A stretch of DNA of 64,000 nucleotides from Salibaculum sp035270045 (GTDB taxonomy: Bacteria; Pseudomonadota; Alphaproteobacteria; Rhodobacterales; Rhodobacteraceae): assembly GCF_035270045.1 (NCBI RefSeq), contig NZ_DATFIP010000055.1, forward strand, positions 97,100-161,099, given 5' to 3'. Every line of letters begins with the position of its first letter. The first letter of the stretch is position 1. Below are positions 48,039 through 57,295 of this stretch, in pieces. The translations under genes and the position numbers were made by a program. Below the pieces are notes generated by a model. The model was not told the origin of the DNA. It did not search any database and worked only from the letters and a program-made list of their open reading frames with translations.

Positions 48039-49394
48039 TCAATCCAGGTAGTCCAGCCACGGCGCCTGTTCGGCGATCATGTGATCGACCAGTTCGGGCA
48101 CCCCGCGCGACACGGTCACGACCGGATCGGCCAGCAGCGCCTGCACGGCAAGGTCACGCTTGCCCTGCAGCACCGTCTCGGCCGTCAGGTTGTGGACCCC
48201 GATCTGGTTGCACAGCAGCGCGCGCATTCCGGCTGGCAGATCGACTGCGATCCCGTGGACGCCGGACCCGTCCACGCGAGCGGGCACCTCCACGGCGATC
48301 CACTCCGGCAAATCGGCGATGAAACCGGCGTTGGGTATGTTCACGGCGGCCTCCTCGTAGGACACGCCCGTGATCAACCCCTCGATGATCGGCACCACGC
48401 GCTCGTGAAGATGTTCTTCGATCCGCGGCGTCACGTTGCCCAGGTGGCCCCGGTAATAGGTGTAGAAATCCATGATGCCGCGATGGTCGGCGCAGTCATG
48501 CGCCCAATGGATATATTCCCCGAAATGGCTGTCGGTGGTGATGGGCAGCACCCCGAACCTGTCGAGGATCAACTTGAAAAGCCGACGGTCCGACCAGGGG
48601 CGCATTTCGGTCACATGGCCCAGGTCGATTTCCATCCAGCCTTCGGTATCCACCGCGCGGCCGGTTCGGCGGCTTTCGGTCAGGATTTCGGAATAGCCGG
48701 GTTGGCGGCCGAAATGGGCCTCGGCCCGGGCGATCACGTCGCCATAGGCATCTTGGCCGCTGTCGGCATAGGTGCACTCGGTCAGCACCGAGAAATGGTT
48801 CAGTCCGCCCGCGCGGTAGCGGATGTTCTCTCGCGGCTGATCGAGCAGCGGCGGCAGGTTGCGTTCAAGGCTGGCGATCTCGTGGCACATGCCGATGAAA
48901 CGCAGGCCCGGATAGGCGCGGTGGACCGTGGTGGCGATCCGGCTCATGGGGTTGGAATAGTTGAATACCGTGGCGCCGGGAGCGTGTTCCATCACCTTGC
49001 CGCAGATTTCGAGGATTGGCGGAATGATCCGCAGGGCATGGAACAGGCCGCCGGGACCGCCGTTCTCGCCGTAGACCTGAGCGATGCCGTATTGCTGCGG
49101 CAGGCGCCAGTCCATGTCCCAAAGGGCGAACCTGTCGCCCACCTCGATCGAGATCACGACAAAGTCCGCGTCCTTGAGTGCGGCGGCCAGGTCGGCCTCG
49201 ACACGAACGGTCTGATGCAGGCCGGAGTCCTCGAGGTAGGCCTTGGCCATTTCCTCGGTCCGCCGCACGGCGGCGGCGTCGATGTCGTTGAGGACAATCT
49301 CGGCATCGGCCAGCGGGGCCGACTGGAAGATGTCGCCAAGCATGCCGGCGCCGAATTGCAGGCTGCCGGCACCGACCAAAACAATGCGTGTCAT
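48039..49394 (-). CDS. GH4-family NAD-dependent glycosidase (alpha-glucosidase/galactosidase type)
   Basis: A glycoside hydrolase of family 4, which cleaves alpha- or beta-glycosides by an NAD- and metal-dependent oxidation-elimination route. The 451-residue product has the Rossmann motif VLVGAGSLQFGAG at 5-17, the family blocks NYSNPMSRIA (146-155) and GMCHEI (168-173; Cys170 and His171 are metal ligands in relatives), and GLNHFSVL with His200. It closes the agl operon 64 bases after aglK. Its substrate is probably an alpha-glucoside or alpha-galactoside delivered by AglEFGK. Confidence 0.93.
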   Translation of the reverse strand: MTRIVLVGAGSLQFGAGMLGDIFQSAPLADAEIVLNDIDAAAVRRTEEMAKAYLEDSGLHQTVRVEADLAAALKDADFVVISIEVGDRFALWDMDWRLPQQYGIAQVYGENGGPGGLFHALRIIPPILEICGKVMEHAPGATVFNYSNPMSRIATTVHRAYPGLRFIGMCHEIASLERNLPPLLDQPRENIRYRAGGLNHFSVLTECTYADSGQDAYGDVIARAEAHFGRQPGYSEILTESRRTGRAVDTEGWMEIDLGHVTEMRPWSDRRLFKLILDRFGVLPITTDSHFGEYIHWAHDCADHRGIMDFYTYYRGHLGNVTPRIEEHLHERVVPIIEGLITGVSYEEAAVNIPNAGFIADLPEWIAVEVPARVDGSGVHGIAVDLPAGMRALLCNQIGVHNLTAETVLQGKRDLAVQALLADPVVTVSRGVPELVDHMIAEQAPWLDYLD

Positions 49395-49458
49395 AGCGTG
49401 CGCCTTTACACAGGCCTGGCACCCTTGGCGACAGACCCTGTCAATCCTTGGAGATGTC

Positions 49459-50547
49459 TCAGCGGTAGTGCAGCGACTTGCCGTTGTGGAAGACCTGCAC
49501 GCGCGAGGGGTCGGCGGTCAGACCCACGGTCTTGCCGCGCACATCAGCATGGATACCGGGCAGCTTGGCGATGATGGGTTCCTCGCGCCCGTCGGGATCG
49601 AAGTAGAGCAGTGTCACCTCGCCCAGCGCCTCGGTGATGGCCACCTTGCCCTGGTAGATGAAATCGCCCTCCGTTTCGGTGAAATCCTCGGGGCGCACGC
49701 CGACGTTGACCTTGAGGCCCTTGTCGGCCTCCCGGGTTGGCACATCGGCCACCGCAGTCCCCCCGCCGTCAAGCTTGACCGTGGTCTCGTCCCCGGTTCC
49801 GGTAATCTCTCCCGGCATCAGGTTCATGGCGGGCGAGCCGATGAATTGCGCCACGAATTCGTTCTCGGGGCGTTCGTAAAGCTGCAGCGGCGAACCGACC
49901 TGGGCGATGCCCTTGTTGGCAAGGACCACGATGCGGCTGGCCAGCGTCATGGCCTCGACCTGGTCGTGGGTAACGTAGATCATGGTGGAATCGGGCATGG
50001 ATTCCTTGAGCTGCGCGATCTCGATACGGGTGGCGACGCGCAGCGCGGCGTCGAGGTTCGAAAGCGGCTCGTCGAAGAGATAGACCTTGGGGTCGCGCAC
50101 GATCGAGCGGCCGATGGCCACACGCTGACGCTGGCCGCCCGACAGCGCCTTGGGCAGGCGATCCAGGTAGGGTTCCAACTGCAGGATCTTCGCGGCCTTG
50201 TTGACGGCGGCGTCGATCTCGTCCGGCGTTTTCTTGGCCAGCTTGAGCGCAAAGGCCATGTTGTCGCGCACCGTCATGTGCGGGTAAAGCGCGTAGGACT
50301 GGAACACCATGGCAATGCCGCGCTGCGCAGGGGGCACATCGTTGACGACGAGGCCGTCGATTTCAAGCGTGCCGCCGGTGATCTTTTCCAGCCCGGCGAT
50401 CATGCGCAACAGGGTGGACTTGCCGCACCCCGAGGGGCCGACGAAGACAATCAGTTCGCCCTTCTTGATGTCGAGATTGATGTCCTTGAGCACCTCGACG
50501 GTGCCGCCATAGGTCTTTTCGACGTTCTCCAGCTTCAGGTCCGCCAT
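49459..50547 (-). CDS. aglK: Alpha-glucoside ABC transporter ATP-binding protein AglK
   Basis: The MalK/UgpC-type ATPase of the sugar importer (362 residues). Walker A is GPSGCGKST, the signature LSGGQRQRVAIGRS, Walker B KVYLFDEPLSNLDA, and the C-terminal regulatory TOBE-like domain is present (KVNVGVRPEDF). GGGAGGG lies 6 bases before the ATG at 50547. It lies 23 bases after the GH13 gene, the order aglG-aglA-aglK known from Sinorhizobium. Confidence 0.95.
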   Translation of the reverse strand: MADLKLENVEKTYGGTVEVLKDINLDIKKGELIVFVGPSGCGKSTLLRMIAGLEKITGGTLEIDGLVVNDVPPAQRGIAMVFQSYALYPHMTVRDNMAFALKLAKKTPDEIDAAVNKAAKILQLEPYLDRLPKALSGGQRQRVAIGRSIVRDPKVYLFDEPLSNLDAALRVATRIEIAQLKESMPDSTMIYVTHDQVEAMTLASRIVVLANKGIAQVGSPLQLYERPENEFVAQFIGSPAMNLMPGEITGTGDETTVKLDGGGTAVADVPTREADKGLKVNVGVRPEDFTETEGDFIYQGKVAITEALGEVTLLYFDPDGREEPIIAKLPGIHADVRGKTVGLTADPSRVQVFHNGKSLHYR

Positions 50548-50570
50548 CTGGTCCCTCCCTATTGTTCTTT

Positions 50571-52232
50571 CTAGCCGGTCACGCGGACAGCGAAGCATGG
50601 CTGCCACGGGCCGAGATGCAATTTACTGTCCGCCGAGACATGCGCCCCGCCCAGTTCGGCGCCGACAGGCGCCCAGTTGCCCTTGGGCAGCGCCAGTTCA
50701 GAGGGCGTGTCGGACAGATTGAAAGCGCAGAAGATTTCCTCCTCGCCGTGCATGCGCGTGAAATACACCACGTCCCCCTTGGCCTTGACGCCGTCATGGT
50801 CGCCCTTGGCCAAGGCCGGGTGGGCATGCCGGAATGCGATGGCGCGACGGTAGTGGTGGATCAGTGCGCCGGGGTCCTCCTCCTGGACCGCGACGGATCG
50901 ATGCACGTGGTCGTGGCTGACCGGAAGCCATGTCTTGGGCGCGGTCGAGAAGCCGCCGTGCAGGTTCGATTCCTCCCATACCATCGGTGTGCGGCAGCCA
51001 TCACGGCCCTTGAATTCCGGCCAGAACTCGACGCCGTAGGGATCCTGCAGGTCCTCGAAAGCGACATCGGCCTCGGGCAGGCCGAGTTCCTCGCCCTGGT
51101 AAAGGCAGACCGACCCGCGCAGGCACATTATGAGGGAGGCAAAGGCCCGCTGCGCCGCCGGGGTCAGGCCCCAGCGCGTTGCGTGGCGCATCACGTCGTG
51201 GTTGGAAAAGGCCCAGCAGGCCCAGCCTTCGGCGGCAACATCATCAACACGCGCCATGACATTGGCGATGCGATCGGGCGTGGGCTGGTCCTTGGCCAGG
51301 AACTCGAAGGCATAGCACATCTGCATCAGGTCGTCGCCGGCGGTGTATTCTCCCATGATCTCGAGCCCGCGCTGGGCATCGCCCACCTCGCCCACGGCGG
51401 CTGCGTTGAAGGGCGCCATGACTTGGCGCAGCTTGCGCAGGAAGTCCAGGTTCTCGGGTTGGTTCTTGGAATAGAGATGTTCCTGGTGGTTGTAGGGATT
51501 CACGCTTGGCGCGATGTTGGCGTTGCGCTTCTCCACCGGCAGCGGCGGGTTGTCGCGTAGCTGGGCGTCGTGCACGTAGAAGTTGATCGTGTCCAGGCGG
51601 AACCCGTCCACCCCGCGGTGCAGCCAGAACCGCCCGACGTCGAGCAGGGCCTCCTGCACCCGTGGTTCGTGGAAGTTCAGGTCAGGCTGCGACGACAGGA
51701 AGTTGTGCAGGTAGTACTGTTCGCGGCGTGGGTCCCACTGCCAGGCCGAGCCGCCGAAGATGGACAGCCAATTGTTCGGCGGCGTGCCGTCGGGCTTGGG
51801 ATCGGCCCAGACATACCAGTTGGTCTTGTCGTTGTCGCGGCTGGCGCGGCTCTCGATGAACCACGGGTGCCGGTCGCTGGTGTGGCTGAGGACCAGGTCG
51901 ATCATCACCTTCAGCCCCAGTCCATGCGCGGTTTCGACAACAGCATCGAAATCGGCCAGGGTGCCGAACATCGGGTCGACGTCGCAATAGTCGCTGACAT
52001 CGTAGCCGAAGTCCTTCATGGGCGAGGTGAAGAAGGGCGATATCCAGATCGCATCGACGCCAAGCGACGCGATGTAGGGCAGCCGCTGGACGATCCCGGC
52101 AAGGTCGCCGATGCCGTCACCGTTGCTGTCCTGGAAGCTGCGCGGGTAGATCTGGTAGATCACCGCGCCACGCCACCAGTCCTGCTCCTTGTCCAGTACC
52201 TTGCTTGGCACAAGCGCCTCCAGTTTAGACAT
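50571..52232 (-). CDS. aglA: Alpha-glucosidase, GH13 family (AglA)
   Basis: A cytoplasmic alpha-glucosidase of 553 residues that splits sucrose, maltose, trehalose-like or related alpha-glucosides. GH13 motifs are complete: nucleophile Asp214 (GVDGFRLDTINF), acid/base Glu282 (AAVGEVGDAQ) and transition-state Asp346 (AFSNHDVMR). The start block WWRGAVIYQIYPRSFQDSNGDG and the block SHTSDRHPWF are family signatures. It is between aglG (34 bases) and aglK (23 bases). Confidence 0.95.
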   Translation of the reverse strand: MSKLEALVPSKVLDKEQDWWRGAVIYQIYPRSFQDSNGDGIGDLAGIVQRLPYIASLGVDAIWISPFFTSPMKDFGYDVSDYCDVDPMFGTLADFDAVVETAHGLGLKVMIDLVLSHTSDRHPWFIESRASRDNDKTNWYVWADPKPDGTPPNNWLSIFGGSAWQWDPRREQYYLHNFLSSQPDLNFHEPRVQEALLDVGRFWLHRGVDGFRLDTINFYVHDAQLRDNPPLPVEKRNANIAPSVNPYNHQEHLYSKNQPENLDFLRKLRQVMAPFNAAAVGEVGDAQRGLEIMGEYTAGDDLMQMCYAFEFLAKDQPTPDRIANVMARVDDVAAEGWACWAFSNHDVMRHATRWGLTPAAQRAFASLIMCLRGSVCLYQGEELGLPEADVAFEDLQDPYGVEFWPEFKGRDGCRTPMVWEESNLHGGFSTAPKTWLPVSHDHVHRSVAVQEEDPGALIHHYRRAIAFRHAHPALAKGDHDGVKAKGDVVYFTRMHGEEEIFCAFNLSDTPSELALPKGNWAPVGAELGGAHVSADSKLHLGPWQPCFAVRVTG

Positions 52233-52266
52233 GATTGCCTTGTCTTTCCTTGTTGACCTGTGGGGC

Positions 52267-53418
52267 TTACTTGACCGAGCCGGCCAGCATCCCCCGCACG
52301 AGGTATTTTTGCATTGCGAAGAACACCACCAGCGGCACCGCGATCGACACGAAGGCCGCCGTCGCGAGGATTTCCCAATTGCCGCCGCGGGTGCCCAGAA
52401 GCTCGACGATCTGGTTGGTCATGACCGTGGTATCGCCACTGGCGTCGATCAGGAACACCTTGGCCACCAGCAGGTCGTTCCAGGTCCAGAGGAACTGGAA
52501 GATGGCGAAAGAGGCCAGAGCGGGAAAGGACAGCGGCAGAATGATCTTCGTGAAGATCTGGAATTCCGTCGCGCCGTCCACCCGGGCGTTTTCGATGATG
52601 TCACGCGGCAAACCCACCATGTAGTTTCGCAAGAGGTAGATCGCCAACGGCAGGCCAAAGGCGGTATGGGCCAGCCAGACCCCCAGGTAGCCCTTGCCGA
52701 TCCCGATCCCCAGGTGCAGCCGCAAGAGCGGGATCAGCGCCAACTGAAGCGGCACGACCAGCAGACCCACGACCATGGCGATCAAGAGCGCGCGGCCCGG
52801 AAAGTCCATCCAGGCCAGCGCATAGGCCGCGAAGGCCGCCACCACGATCGGGATGATCGTGGCCGGAATCGTCACGGTCAGCGTGTTGAAGAACGCCTTG
52901 GCCATGCTGTCGGTGCTATCGCCGGACAGCAGGACCTGTTCGTAGTTGGCCAGCGTGAATTCCGGCGGCGCCTTCGCGGTGACAAAAACCCGCTGGCCGC
53001 GACCCGAGATCTGGTCTTCTGTGCCACGCCAGATGTAGTCGCCGTTCTCGGCGACGGTCATTGTCTCGCCCTCGCCCATATCGGCGGTTTCGCCGGCCTG
53101 GTAGGCCGAGATGTCACGCGAGGACGTGCCCCAGGTGCTGATGACTTTCTCGGACCCGGCCTCGAAGAGATTGCCGTTGACAATGTACATGTCGCCGTCG
53201 GCGACGCGGTTCTCGTCGGGGCTGTCGGCGCGCAGCACCTCGCTTTGCTCCGAGGCCGACATCGAAGCCCACCAGCCGGAGGTGTTGATCTGGTCCACGG
53301 TCCTGAAGGAGGAGATGAACAGGCCCAGCGTGGGAAAGAGCCAGAGCAGGACCAGCGCCAGCGTTGCCAGGTGCACCGCCCAGGTCAGGCTCGACTTTGT
53401 TCCGGCGATATTGTCCAT
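52267..53418 (-). CDS. aglG: Alpha-glucoside ABC transporter permease AglG
   Basis: A MalG-type permease of 383 residues, about 100 longer than ordinary MalG. Helix 1 is at about 13-38 and is followed by a large insert (about 40-150) that is acidic and probably periplasmic. Five more helices follow, with the EAA loop IIENARVDGATEFQIFTKIILP. The long insert is characteristic of AglG in alpha-glucoside systems. The ATG overlaps the aglF stop (TGATG). Confidence 0.93.
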   Translation of the reverse strand: MDNIAGTKSSLTWAVHLATLALVLLWLFPTLGLFISSFRTVDQINTSGWWASMSASEQSEVLRADSPDENRVADGDMYIVNGNLFEAGSEKVISTWGTSSRDISAYQAGETADMGEGETMTVAENGDYIWRGTEDQISGRGQRVFVTAKAPPEFTLANYEQVLLSGDSTDSMAKAFFNTLTVTIPATIIPIVVAAFAAYALAWMDFPGRALLIAMVVGLLVVPLQLALIPLLRLHLGIGIGKGYLGVWLAHTAFGLPLAIYLLRNYMVGLPRDIIENARVDGATEFQIFTKIILPLSFPALASFAIFQFLWTWNDLLVAKVFLIDASGDTTVMTNQIVELLGTRGGNWEILATAAFVSIAVPLVVFFAMQKYLVRGMLAGSVK

Positions 53419-54650
53419 CAGCGCATCTCCTTGCGGGCGTTGTAGACGTTCCAGACCAGGATGGGCGAGACCAGCAGCATGATGACGATGGCGCTGGCCG
53501 AACCGACGCCCCAATCATTTGCCCGGAACAGCTTGTCGAACATGTAGTTGGCAAGGACCTGGGTTTCCCACTGGCCGTTTGTCATGGCGAAGACGATGTC
53601 GAAGATCTTGAGAACGACCAGCGTGATCGTGGTCCAGACCACGACGATGGTGCCCATGATCTGCGGCACCTTGATCTGGAAGAAGACCTCGAAGGGGTTC
53701 GCACCGTCGACGATGGCGGCCTCGACGGTTTCCTCCGGGATGCCACGCAAAGCGGCCGAGAGGATCACCATGGCAAAGCCGGTCTGGATCCAGATCAGCA
53801 CGATCATCAGGAAGAAGTTGTTGTAGAAGGGGATCGTCAGCCATTGCTGCGGCTCGCCGTAGGGCAGCTGCATGCTGAAGATCTCGACCACCTGCCAAAG
53901 CGAGGTGACGACAAGGTAAGCGGCCCCCGCAAGCCCGACCATCCGCAGGACCGATCCGAACCTGCTGTAGGAGGACCCCTGTCCAAGAAAGGGCTTGAGC
54001 AGGATGTAGCCCACGTAGGCCACCATGGCCGCGAAGCTCAGCAAAATGATGGCCGGCAGCACCTTGAGCGCGAAAAAGCTGCCCACGCCGCCGTCGAATT
54101 GAAGCCACAGGGCGTTGAGCACACCGATCTGGGCCTGGTCCGCGGGACGGGCCACGTAGATCAGGCGGAAGATGACCGAGGCGCCGACGAAGGAAATCGC
54201 CATGGGCATGAAGATCAGCGACTTGGCGATGGCGCCCCACTTGATCCGGTCGGTCAGCTGCGCGGCCAGAAGGCCGAAGGCAGTCGACGCCGCGGGCACC
54301 ACGAATAGCCAAAGCATGTTGTTGCGCATGGCTTCCCAGAACTTGGTCTCGCCGAACATCTGCTGATAGTTTGCCAGGCCCACGAAGCCACCATCCTGGT
54401 CACGGTCCGTCAGGGACAGACGCAGTGTTTCGACCACGGGATAAAGAAGATAAAGACTGAGGAAGACCATCGCGGGTAGCAAGAACAGCCAGGGCCGCAC
54501 CTGGTTGGCGCGGTTGATGTTGTGGCCCGCCTTCGGCCCCTTGGCCGGAAAGATGACCTTGTCGAGCAGCTGATTGGAAAAATAGAAGTATCCCAGGCAG
54601 CCGCCGACCCCGATCAGGATCGTGATGAGTCCCTGTAGTGCTGGTGACAT
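53418..54650 (-). CDS. aglF: Alpha-glucoside ABC transporter permease AglF
   Basis: A MalF-type permease of 410 residues. It has an N-terminal helix pair (about 5-25 and 50-75), a loop LTDRDQDGGFVGLANYQQMF, and C-terminal helices with the EAA loop ETVEAAIVDGANPFEVFFQIKVP. GGGAGGG is 4 bases before the ATG at 54650. It is 99 bases after aglE and overlaps aglG by one base. Confidence 0.94.
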   Translation of the reverse strand: MSPALQGLITILIGVGGCLGYFYFSNQLLDKVIFPAKGPKAGHNINRANQVRPWLFLLPAMVFLSLYLLYPVVETLRLSLTDRDQDGGFVGLANYQQMFGETKFWEAMRNNMLWLFVVPAASTAFGLLAAQLTDRIKWGAIAKSLIFMPMAISFVGASVIFRLIYVARPADQAQIGVLNALWLQFDGGVGSFFALKVLPAIILLSFAAMVAYVGYILLKPFLGQGSSYSRFGSVLRMVGLAGAAYLVVTSLWQVVEIFSMQLPYGEPQQWLTIPFYNNFFLMIVLIWIQTGFAMVILSAALRGIPEETVEAAIVDGANPFEVFFQIKVPQIMGTIVVVWTTITLVVLKIFDIVFAMTNGQWETQVLANYMFDKLFRANDWGVGSASAIVIMLLVSPILVWNVYNARKEMR

Positions 54651-54749
54651 GTGCCCCTCCCTGACGCGCCTGTCACGGCGTTCCGGTCTTGCTGGGGACG
54701 GCCCGGCGCGAGGCCGGGCCATCCGTTCTTTCGATCCGGGCGACGCCGC

Positions 54750-56018
54750 TTACTTGAGCGAGTCCCAGCTGTCCTGGATTTCCGAGGCGACGTCCTCGGC
54801 GTCCGCACCGCCGGCGTAGTCGACCATGCCGGTCCAGAAGGACCCGGCACCGACACCGCCCGGCATCAGGTCGGAAGCGTCGAAGCGGAAGGTGGTCGCC
54901 TCGAGCAGGATGTCGTTCATCTTGGCCAGGGTGGGATCCGCAAAGGTCGAGGTATCCACGCCGGTGTGCGGCGTCAGGAAGCCACCAAGCCCCATCCAGA
55001 TCTCGTGGGCTTCAGGGGTCTGAAGAAACGCCATCAGGTCATGGGCCGCCTCGTTCTCGTTGGTGATGGACCACATGGTGCCAGCACCCAGGACCGGGGT
55101 GCCCAGGTCCTCTTCCTCGTAAGCGGGGAAGTAGAAGAAATCGGCGTCGAGACCGACCTCCGTCCCCTCGGGGAAGAACGCGGGGATGAAGGAGGCCTGG
55201 CGGTGCATGTAGCACTGCGGCGGCGCGTCAAACAGTCCCTTGGGGCTGTCGCGGAAGTCGGTCGAGGCCACGGCATCGGCTCCACCGGCAACATAGTCGT
55301 CGTTGCGCGCGAAGTAGCCGAACTCCTCGATCGCGTTCACGACCGGCTCGGAGTCGAAGGGAATCTCGTTGGAAACCCACTGGTCATAGACGGACGGCGA
55401 CTGCGTGCGCAGCATCATGTCCTCGACCCAGTCGGTGGCGGGCCAGCCGGTTGCGCCACCCGAACCCAGGCCAATGCACCACGGCGTTTCGCCATCGGCC
55501 ACCATCTGGTCCGTGAGCGCCTTGAGATCTTCCATCGTTTCGGGCACGTCATAGCCCGCGTCCTCGAAATTCTCGGGCGAATACCAGACCAGCGATTTCA
55601 CATCGACCTTGTAAAAGAAGCCGTAGAGGTCCGCTTGCCCGTCGGGGCCGGCATAGGTGCCCAGATCGACCCAGGACTGGCCGGCGGCATAGTTTTCCTT
55701 GATCCAGTCGCCCGTCCCGTCCTTGAGCGGCGTCAGAAACCCGCGCGATGCAAGATCGGCTGCCAGACCCGGCTGCGGAAAGACCGCGATATTGGGGGCA
55801 GAGCCTGCCTCGGCATCGACCACGATCTGCTGCTCGAAACTGTCGGACCCGACATAGCTGACAGCGTGCCCCGATTTATCAGCGAAATCGGACAGGACCG
55901 CCTCGACCAGTTCCTGGTCCGGACCGAGCCAAGGACCGAACACTGTCAGGTCTTCGGCGCTGGCGGCACCGGCAAACACGGCTGCAATGGCGACGCCCGA
56001 CGTGAGTGTCTGTTTCAT
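54750..56018 (-). CDS. aglE: Alpha-glucoside ABC transporter substrate-binding protein AglE
   Basis: A family 1 periplasmic binding protein of 422 residues. The signal peptide is MKQTLTSGVAIAAVFAGAAS with cleavage before AEDLTVFGPW. The domain blocks (VEAVLSDFADKSGHAVSYVGS, IGLGSGGATGWPATDWVED) match AglE-type binders. GGGAGG lies 6 bases before the ATG at 56018; a frame that is open to 56135 crosses the operator region. It is first in the minus-strand agl operon and is divergent from aglR. Confidence 0.94.
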   Translation of the reverse strand: MKQTLTSGVAIAAVFAGAASAEDLTVFGPWLGPDQELVEAVLSDFADKSGHAVSYVGSDSFEQQIVVDAEAGSAPNIAVFPQPGLAADLASRGFLTPLKDGTGDWIKENYAAGQSWVDLGTYAGPDGQADLYGFFYKVDVKSLVWYSPENFEDAGYDVPETMEDLKALTDQMVADGETPWCIGLGSGGATGWPATDWVEDMMLRTQSPSVYDQWVSNEIPFDSEPVVNAIEEFGYFARNDDYVAGGADAVASTDFRDSPKGLFDAPPQCYMHRQASFIPAFFPEGTEVGLDADFFYFPAYEEEDLGTPVLGAGTMWSITNENEAAHDLMAFLQTPEAHEIWMGLGGFLTPHTGVDTSTFADPTLAKMNDILLEATTFRFDASDLMPGGVGAGSFWTGMVDYAGGADAEDVASEIQDSWDSLK

Positions 56019-56075
56019 GAATAACCTCCCGAGTTGCGCGTGTTGGCGCGAAATTCTCCAGTGCTTCAGAATCAC

Positions 56076-56091
56076 TCCAAAGCGCTTTGGA
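56076..56091. promoter_or_regulatory. Probable AglR operator O1
   Basis: TCCAAAGCGCTTTGGA is a perfect 16-bp palindrome 58 bases upstream of the aglE start. Its core is shared with O2 and has the odd-even symmetry and central CG usual for LacI-family sites. Confidence 0.75.
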
Positions 56092-56235
56092 TACGTCACG
56101 CTCCCCGATTTGCCCTGACCTGTCAATCTGAACATACGCGGATAATTCCGTTTTTATTGCTGCTTTGCAGCAAGTTCACCCGCGCAAAAGGGCTTTTACA
56201 GGCCACCGATTTATGTCTAACTGAGGGCGAAAATT

Positions 56236-56247
56236 CAAAGCGCTTTG
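56236..56247. promoter_or_regulatory. Probable AglR operator O2
   Basis: CAAAGCGCTTTG repeats the core of O1 exactly, 11 bases before the aglR GTG start. It would sit over the aglR promoter or start and so suggests autoregulation. The two sites are about 158 bases apart, centre to centre (15 helical turns), so a DNA loop is possible. Confidence 0.7.
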
Positions 56248-56258
56248 GGCAAATAACC

Positions 56259-57284
56259 GTGAATCTCAAACAACTCTCGAAGCATCTGAAACTATCCCAG
56301 ACCACGGTGAGCCGTGCGTTGAACGGGTATCCAGAGGTCAGCGAACACACCCGAAACAGGATCTTGAAGGCTGCGCAGGACCTGAATTATCGCCCGAACA
56401 CCCGGGCCAAGGGGCTGGCCACGGGACGTGCGCTTGCCATCGGCCATGTCATACCGGTGTCCAACCAGCACGAGATGGTCAATCCGGTCTTCGGCGATTT
56501 CATCGCCGGTGCCGGCGACAGCTATGCGCGCGCCGGCTATGACATGATCCTGACCCGCGTGCCCGACAACGAGGTTTCTCGGGTTTATCACGACATCAAG
56601 GCGCGCGGGAACGTGGACGGTATCATCGTTCACGGACCGGTGATCAACGACCCGCGCATTTCGCTGCTGTCGCGGATTGGCCTGCCCTTCGTGGTGCATG
56701 GGCGCTCGACGGATGTGAACCAGCCCTATTCCTGGATCGACGTGAACAATCGCGGCGCGTTCGAACGCGGGACGCAATTGCTGATCGAACTGGGCCACCG
56801 CCGGATCGCGCTTCTGAACGGCCTGGAGCATATGGATTTCGCATTCCGGCGCCGCACCGGTTACGAAAACGCCCTGCGCAACAATGCCCTGTCGGTAGAG
56901 CCGGACCTGATGCGCAGCGAAGAAATGACCGAGATTTTCGGCTACCGCAGCGCCCGGGACATGCTGGACCGCGAAGACAGACCCACGGCGTTCGTGTGTT
57001 CCTCGATCATCACCGCGATGGGGGTACGGCGCGCGGTACATGAAGCCGGGCTGGTGCTGGCCCGGGACGTGTCGATCGTCACCCATGACGACGCATTGAG
57101 CTATCTGGAAAACGGCGATGACGTGCCGATCTTCACCGCGCTGCGGTCATCGGTGCGTTCGGCCGGGTCGCTCGCGGCGGACATGCTGCTGTCGCTGATC
57201 GCCGCCCCGCAATCAGGACCAAGGACGCGGCTGCTGGAGGCGGAGCTGATCATCGGGCGCTCGACCGGCCCTGCTGCAACCTAA
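56259..57284 (+). CDS. aglR: LacI-family transcriptional regulator AglR
   Basis: A sugar-responsive repressor of 341 residues. The N-terminal helix-turn-helix reads LKQLSKHLKLSQTTVSRALNGYPEVSEHT, the canonical LacI form, followed by a periplasmic-binding-like effector domain (VIPVSNQHEMVNPVFGDFIAGAG to SSVRSAGSLAADMLL). The GTG at 56259 is chosen because the helix-turn-helix must begin within a few residues; the ATG at 56034 would place 75 unrelated residues before it. It reads away from aglE across two palindromes and forms a unit with the GH1 gene and glk. Confidence 0.93.
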   Translation: MNLKQLSKHLKLSQTTVSRALNGYPEVSEHTRNRILKAAQDLNYRPNTRAKGLATGRALAIGHVIPVSNQHEMVNPVFGDFIAGAGDSYARAGYDMILTRVPDNEVSRVYHDIKARGNVDGIIVHGPVINDPRISLLSRIGLPFVVHGRSTDVNQPYSWIDVNNRGAFERGTQLLIELGHRRIALLNGLEHMDFAFRRRTGYENALRNNALSVEPDLMRSEEMTEIFGYRSARDMLDREDRPTAFVCSSIITAMGVRRAVHEAGLVLARDVSIVTHDDALSYLENGDDVPIFTALRSSVRSAGSLAADMLLSLIAAPQSGPRTRLLEAELIIGRSTGPAAT

Positions 57285-57295
57285 AGGACATTGCA

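Noticed and set aside
56034..56258. An ATG start for AglR 75 codons further upstream
   Set aside because: It would place unrelated residues before the helix-turn-helix and read across both palindromes; the GTG at 56259 fits the family.
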